From Novosphingopyxis sp042090735 (lineage in GTDB: Bacteria > Pseudomonadota > Alphaproteobacteria > Sphingomonadales > Sphingomonadaceae), in NCBI GenBank assembly GCA_042090735.1, contig JBELIU010000104.1:1-9228 (forward strand): a stretch of DNA of 9,228 nucleotides, written 5' to 3'. A program made the translations under genes and the position numbers. The notes beneath the pieces were generated by a model. That model was not told the DNA's origin, ran no database searches, and saw only the letters and a list, made by a program, of their open reading frames with translations. Each line of letters opens with the position of its first letter. The stretch's first letter is position 1. This document shows positions 5,587-9,228 of the stretch, one piece after another.

Positions 5587-7476
5587 TTACCAGCCGCAGC
5601 TGCGACCCTTGTTCTGCTTTTTCAGCCAGCCCTGCAGCGGCGCAAAATATTCCAGCATCGCTTTGCCGGACATCTCGCGGCTGCCGGTGAACTTCTCCAG
5701 CGCATCCGGCCAAGGACGCGACGCACCCATTTCCAGCATCGCGTTCAGCTTCTCGCCGACTTCTTTGTTGCCGTAGAAGCTGCAGCGGTGGAGCGGCCCC
5801 TTCCATCCCGCCGCATCGCAGGCAGCCTTGTAAAACTGGAACTGCAAGATCCGCGCCAGGAAATAACGCATATAAGGGGTGGTTGCCGGAATATGGTACT
5901 TAGCGCCCGCATCGAAATTCTCTTCGGTCCGCGCAACCGGCGGGACGATGCCCTGATATTCGAGCCGCAGCTCGTCCCAGCCCTTCTGCAGACCATCGCT
6001 CGGGATCGAACCGTCGAACACGCCCCAACGCCATTTGTCGACCAGCAGGCCGAAGGGCAGGAAGGCGACCTTGTCCATCGCCTGACGCAGCAGCAAGCCG
6101 ATATCCTTGTCCGCGCTCGGCACCTGGCTTTTGTCGAGCAGACCGATCTGAGTCAGATATTCCGGCGTGATCGACAGCGCGATCATATCGCCGATCGCCT
6201 CGTGGAAGCCGTCGTTCGCGCCGTTGAGATACAGGAACGGCTGCTTGTTGTACGCGCGCTGGTAGAAATTGTGGCCCAGCTCATGATGGATGGTTGTGAA
6301 ATCGTCCGCATTCACCTTGATGCACATCTTGATGCGCAGATCGTCGACATTGTCGACATCCCAGGCCGATGCGTGACACACCACCTCGCGGTCGCGCGGC
6401 TTCACGAACAGCGAGCGATTCCAGAATGTTTCCGGCAGAGGCTCGAAACCGAGCGAGGTAAAGAACCCTTCGCCGGTCTTCACCATCTTCAGCGCATCAT
6501 AGTCCTTTGCTTCGAGCAGATCGGTGACGTCATAGCCGAGATCGCCTGCGCCCTCGGGCGCCACGACATCATAGATATTGCCCCATTCCTGCGCCCACAT
6601 ATTGCCCAGCAGATCGGACCGGATCGGACCGGCGGCGGGCTGCACCGCGTCGCCATATTTCTCGTTCAGCTTGGTGCGGACATAGCAATGCAGCTCGTCA
6701 TAGAGCGGCTTCACGTCGTTCCACATCTTGTCGGTGAGCGCGGTGAACTCTTCCGGCGGCATATCATAGGCCGAGCGCCACATCGATCCGACGTCGCTAT
6801 AGCCCAGTTCCGTCGCGCCCTGATTGGCGATGGCCACCATGCGGATATAATCGTCGCGCATCGGTGCGCCGACATTGTCGTTCCAGCTGGTCCACATCTC
6901 CTGAAGCTCGGCAGGATTGCGGTTGGTGCCCATCGCGGCTTCGATGTCGCTGCCGTTGATCGGCTCCCCGTTCAGGGTGCCCTTGCCCTTGCCATATTGC
7001 GACTGGAGCGAGGTGGAGATGGTGTTCAGCTCCGCCGCCGCACCCTCCGTGGTCGGCGCAGGCAAGACGATGCCGCCGCGCAGAGTATTGAGCTTGCGGT
7101 TGGTGTCGTAATCGAGCCCCGGCACATCGGCAAAGCGCGCTGCATCATTTGCAAAGCCGACCGACATCTCGGTGCCGATCGTACCGAAATAGGCGGCCAG
7201 TGCGTCGGTATCATCGGTAATGTACGTCGCGTTGGTCCAGGCGGCCTGTGCGGCGGGGAGCGAGAATTCGGCGAGCTTCGTTTCGGCCTGCTGTACAAAG
7301 GCTTCGGCCTGCGCCTTGCTCGGCACAGTGGCATCGGCATCCGGCGCCGGGGCTTCGCTGGTGGTCGAGCCGCCATTGCCGCCGCGCCCGACGGCCTGCG
7401 CAGAAGCCGGGGCCGCCGCTGCCAGGCTGGCGGCGGCAAGCGCTACAAAAGAAATGCTGCGATGGAATCTTGTCAC
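5587..7476 (-). CDS. Secreted M2-family zinc metallopeptidase (angiotensin-converting-enzyme-like peptidyl-dipeptidase)
   Basis: The family removes dipeptides from the C terminus of peptides (peptidyl-dipeptidase A type, EC 3.4.15.1). The 629-residue protein starts with an N-terminal signal peptide (about residues 1-26, ASA before Gln27), so it is probably periplasmic. The zinc site is HHELGH, with ligands His398 and His402, catalytic Glu399, and third ligand Glu426 in GFHEAIGD. The 24-residue spacing equals that of human ACE. Other ACE residues are at the same offset: His368 in CHASAWD, Lys526 and His528 in KYHIP, Tyr535, Arg537 and Tyr538. Cysteine pairs 367/385 and 553/565 match ACE disulfides. 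All catalytic residues are present, so activity is expected. The start is GTG 7476, supported by GAGGAG (7486-7491) nine bases upstream. It is the last of four same-strand genes ending at the 5518-5547 terminator. The natural substrate is unknown, and peptide scavenging is only a reasonable guess. Confidence 0.95.
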   Translation of the reverse strand: MTRFHRSISFVALAAASLAAAAPASAQAVGRGGNGGSTTSEAPAPDADATVPSKAQAEAFVQQAETKLAEFSLPAAQAAWTNATYITDDTDALAAYFGTIGTEMSVGFANDAARFADVPGLDYDTNRKLNTLRGGIVLPAPTTEGAAAELNTISTSLQSQYGKGKGTLNGEPINGSDIEAAMGTNRNPAELQEMWTSWNDNVGAPMRDDYIRMVAIANQGATELGYSDVGSMWRSAYDMPPEEFTALTDKMWNDVKPLYDELHCYVRTKLNEKYGDAVQPAAGPIRSDLLGNMWAQEWGNIYDVVAPEGAGDLGYDVTDLLEAKDYDALKMVKTGEGFFTSLGFEPLPETFWNRSLFVKPRDREVVCHASAWDVDNVDDLRIKMCIKVNADDFTTIHHELGHNFYQRAYNKQPFLYLNGANDGFHEAIGDMIALSITPEYLTQIGLLDKSQVPSADKDIGLLLRQAMDKVAFLPFGLLVDKWRWGVFDGSIPSDGLQKGWDELRLEYQGIVPPVARTEENFDAGAKYHIPATTPYMRYFLARILQFQFYKAACDAAGWKGPLHRCSFYGNKEVGEKLNAMLEMGASRPWPDALEKFTGSREMSGKAMLEYFAPLQGWLKKQNKGRSCGW

Positions 7477-7552
7477 GCAATTACTCTCCTCGATGGCTCG
7501 TACCGAGCGCTGTCTTCAATGGCGCGGACCGTGCCGCCTGTCGGATGGACCG

Positions 7553-8311
7553 TCAAGCGGCCAGAAAGCGCGCCATGGCTTCGCCCAGTTCAGGCTTGGT
7601 CACGCAGGACATGTGCGTGCCCGGAATCCACTCCAGCGTGGAATTGGGGAGTCTCTCGGCCAAAGCCTCGGGCGATCCATTGTCACGGTCATCGCGGCCG
7701 CAGAGCACTTGAACAGGGGTATCGATGTCGCTGAAGTCGTCGATCGCCGCCTCGGGGATAGAGGCCAGCAGATGCCTCATCGCGCCGCGATCGAGCTTCT
7801 GCGTCTTCATGAACTGGATCGCCATCCAGTGCGGATCGCCTCGCTTCGCCGTCTCGTAAACGGCCAGCGCGTCCACGAAAAAGGTACGTCGCTTGCCCCA
7901 TCCCGACAGGCCTTCCAGGCCCATGCCGGATAGGATCGCCTTGCCCGGCTTCAGTCCCTTGCCGAGCAGACGCGCAGTCGTGCGCGCGCCGAGCGAGAAG
8001 CCCCCAATATCGAAATCGTCCAGCCCGTAATGGGCGATCAGATGCTCGGTATCGCGCACCAACACGTCTTCAGGATAGGCCTCCTCTTCCGGCGGCGCAG
8101 CGCTTTCTCCATGCGCGCGGAAGTCGGGCATGATGACGCGAAAGCCGTCAGCCGCCAGCTTTTCGGCATGGCCGAAGCGGATCCAGTTGGTTTGCGCTTC
8201 GGAGAACAGCCCGTGGAGCAACAGGACGGGCCGCCCCTCCCCCATCGAATGAACAGCTAATGCGGTGCCGTCGAAGGAGGGCACGGTTTCGGTTGTCGCG
8301 GTCATGGTCAT
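7553..8311 (-). CDS. Alpha/beta-hydrolase fold protein
   Basis: This 252-residue protein is a complete small alpha/beta-hydrolase without a signal peptide, probably cytoplasmic. The oxyanion-hole motif LLLHGLFSEAQTNW is at about 30-43, followed by MPDFRAHGES (61-70). The nucleophile elbow is GFSLGA with Ser106. The acid is most likely Asp208 in CGRDDRD and the base is His233 in PGTHMS. The triad is therefore complete and in canonical order. The substrate cannot be told from sequence, since the family includes esterases, aminopeptidases and other hydrolases. ATG 8311 is used. A second ATG two codons later (8305) is an equally possible start, and the ribosome site is weak. It lies 76 bases upstream of the M2 peptidase gene and 76 bases downstream of the lipoprotein gene, all on the same strand, which suggests loose co-transcription. 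Confidence 0.92.
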   Translation of the reverse strand: MTMTATTETVPSFDGTALAVHSMGEGRPVLLLHGLFSEAQTNWIRFGHAEKLAADGFRVIMPDFRAHGESAAPPEEEAYPEDVLVRDTEHLIAHYGLDDFDIGGFSLGARTTARLLGKGLKPGKAILSGMGLEGLSGWGKRRTFFVDALAVYETAKRGDPHWMAIQFMKTQKLDRGAMRHLLASIPEAAIDDFSDIDTPVQVLCGRDDRDNGSPEALAERLPNSTLEWIPGTHMSCVTKPELGEAMARFLAA

Positions 8312-8387
8312 GCAACCGGCCTAGCCAGCGGCGAGAACGAAATCCACCGCTTCGCTATTTCGCGGCTTTCCGGCGGGCGCCTGACAC

Positions 8388-8966
8388 TCAGCGAAAGAAA
8401 CAGTTGGTGCCGGCGTACAGGCTGGAAACGGCAGCAGCGTCGTCCGCCCCATCGGCAAAGCCTCCGATGGTCTGGCCATCAGCGCTGCCATATTCGAACT
8501 CACCGTCGAGCGTGGTGTCGAGCCTCCGGACGGGCCGTTCGCGCTTCAGGTCCGCGATGGAGATGCCGGGCTTAATGCCGTCGATCGTGGCGAAACCAGG
8601 GCCGTTGTCGGCAAACCAGCCGACCAGGGCACCGCACTGATAATTGAGCGTCAGCTCGCCGATTTTGGAGAACTGCATCGCGCCCGCGCCGCATTCCGAA
8701 TTTTCGCTGGGGTTCGTCCGCTGACCGAGCGCCTGCGCCGCGGCCGTATCCACCAGCTCACGCGGTGCTCCGAAGGCAAATACCCGTCGCGCCCCATCGG
8801 TAGCGATCATCGCAACGCCATTCGCGGACAGGACCAGCCGCGCGCCCTTGTCTGCCTCGGCCTCTCCGGAAACGAGCGAACGTTCCATCGTCGCCCCCTC
8901 CCCTACCATCGACGCCGGATTGCAGGCGGCGAGAGCGAGGCAGGCGACGATCGGAGCGCTTCGCAC
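8388..8966 (-). CDS. Putative lipoprotein of unknown function
   Basis: I do not recognise a named family. With GTG 8966 the protein has 192 residues and starts with a short basic N terminus and hydrophobic stretch ending in the lipobox LAAC (Cys15), so it is probably a lipid-anchored envelope protein. The mature part has short beta-rich-looking segments (RLVLSANGVAMIA, RRVFAFGAPRELVD, GELTLNYQCGALVGWF) and cysteines in SECGAG, NYQCG and TNCFF. A pair of these could form periplasmic disulfides. The GTG start was chosen because it puts the lipobox at the expected distance and lies just after the asd stop. The longer frame overlapping asd is a shadow. It begins 5 bases after the asd stop, suggesting transcription with asd, although no metabolic link to it is visible. 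The lipoprotein call is moderately sure and the function is unknown. Confidence 0.8.
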   Translation of the reverse strand: MRSAPIVACLALAACNPASMVGEGATMERSLVSGEAEADKGARLVLSANGVAMIATDGARRVFAFGAPRELVDTAAAQALGQRTNPSENSECGAGAMQFSKIGELTLNYQCGALVGWFADNGPGFATIDGIKPGISIADLKRERPVRRLDTTLDGEFEYGSADGQTIGGFADGADDAAAVSSLYAGTNCFFR

Positions 8967-8971
8967 CCGCT

Positions 8972-9228
8972 TCAGGCTTTCTGCAGGTGCTTCTGCCCCA
9001 GCAATTCGGCGATCTGGACCGCGTTCAGCGCCGCGCCCTTGCGCAGATTGTCGGACACGCACCAGAGCGATAGGCCGTTGTCGACGGTCGGGTCCTCTCG
9101 CACGCGGCTGATATAGGTCGCACCGTCGCCCACGCATTCCACCGGAGTGACGTAGCCGCCGTCTTCCTGCTTATCGACGAGCATGATGCCCGGCGCCTCG
9201 CGCAGGATATCGCGCGCTTGCTCCGCCG
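8972..9228 (-). CDS. asd: Aspartate-semialdehyde dehydrogenase, C-terminal part (gene runs off the right edge)
   Basis: The enzyme makes L-aspartate 4-semialdehyde from 4-phospho-aspartate with NADPH, at the branch to lysine/diaminopimelate, threonine and methionine (EC 1.2.1.11), in the cytoplasm. Only the last 84 residues are visible. The frame is open to the right edge and the start lies outside. Recognisable C-terminal text includes PVECVGDGATYISRVREDPTVDNGLSLWCVSDNLRKGAALNAVQIAELL. The DNLRKGAALNAVQIAE helix is typical of bacterial Asd. The stop is TGA at 8972-8974. Nothing in the visible part suggests damage. It is the most upstream gene seen in the minus-strand cluster of asd, lipoprotein, hydrolase and peptidase. 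Confidence 0.95.
   Translation of the reverse strand, partial: AEQARDILREAPGIMLVDKQEDGGYVTPVECVGDGATYISRVREDPTVDNGLSLWCVSDNLRKGAALNAVQIAELLGQKHLQKA

Noticed and set aside
7496..7508. Small hairpin GCTCG/CGAGC between the hydrolase and the M2 peptidase genes
   Set aside because: The 5-base stem with a 3-base loop has no T tract and is too short to call a terminator or operator.
5788..7734. Long plus-strand open frame (648 codons) opposite the M2 peptidase
   Set aside because: Antisense shadow. It extends over two unrelated minus-strand genes and has a His/Arg-rich composition typical of reverse-frame reads.
8967..9137. N-terminal extension of the lipoprotein frame
   Set aside because: The extension overlaps the conserved asd C terminus in another frame and would bury the lipobox. 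The GTG at 8966 is preferred.

Overview
This is a GC-rich (about 62-63% by eye) stretch of ordinary, densely packed bacterial chromosome. Protein sequences and gene content point to an alphaproteobacterium, most likely Sphingomonadales and perhaps near Erythrobacteraceae. This rests on remembered family resemblance and was not searched. There are no tRNA or rRNA genes, CRISPR arrays, complete insertion sequences or phage genes.

Left block, minus strand: yqgE (2389-2952), then ahcY for S-adenosylhomocysteine hydrolase (859-2262), then the N-terminal part of a membrane-anchored PAS sensor protein (52-687). The sensor frame stops abruptly at 52-54, next to about 57 bases of lower GC that do not look like its expected continuation. 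A 20-bp AT-rich palindrome (2349-2368) upstream of ahcY is a candidate operator for SAH- or methionine-responsive control.

Central block, plus strand: a single-cysteine peroxiredoxin of the Prx5 type (3074-3547), overlapped by AMP nucleosidase (amn, 3544-5001). The amn gene has no ATG near its beginning, so it uses either TTG in the overlap or a rare ATT preceded by a full AGGAGG. Next is a small lysine/serine/alanine-rich protein (5118-5498) with 11-residue repeats and one Ala/Gly-rich hydrophobic segment. Its terminator (5518-5547) has A and T tracts on both sides and probably also serves the convergent genes on the right.

Right block, minus strand, transcribed towards the terminator: the 3' end of asd (8972 to the right edge), a small lipoprotein of unknown function (8388-8966), an alpha/beta-hydrolase (7553-8311) and a secreted M2-family zinc peptidase related to angiotensin-converting enzyme (5587-7476). 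The gaps are 5, 76 and 76 bases, so they may be co-transcribed.

I see no convincing new multi-gene system. The best leads are the ahcY palindrome, the amn start, the 11-mer-repeat membrane protein and the broken sensor gene at the left edge. All intergenic gaps are shorter than 200 bases.
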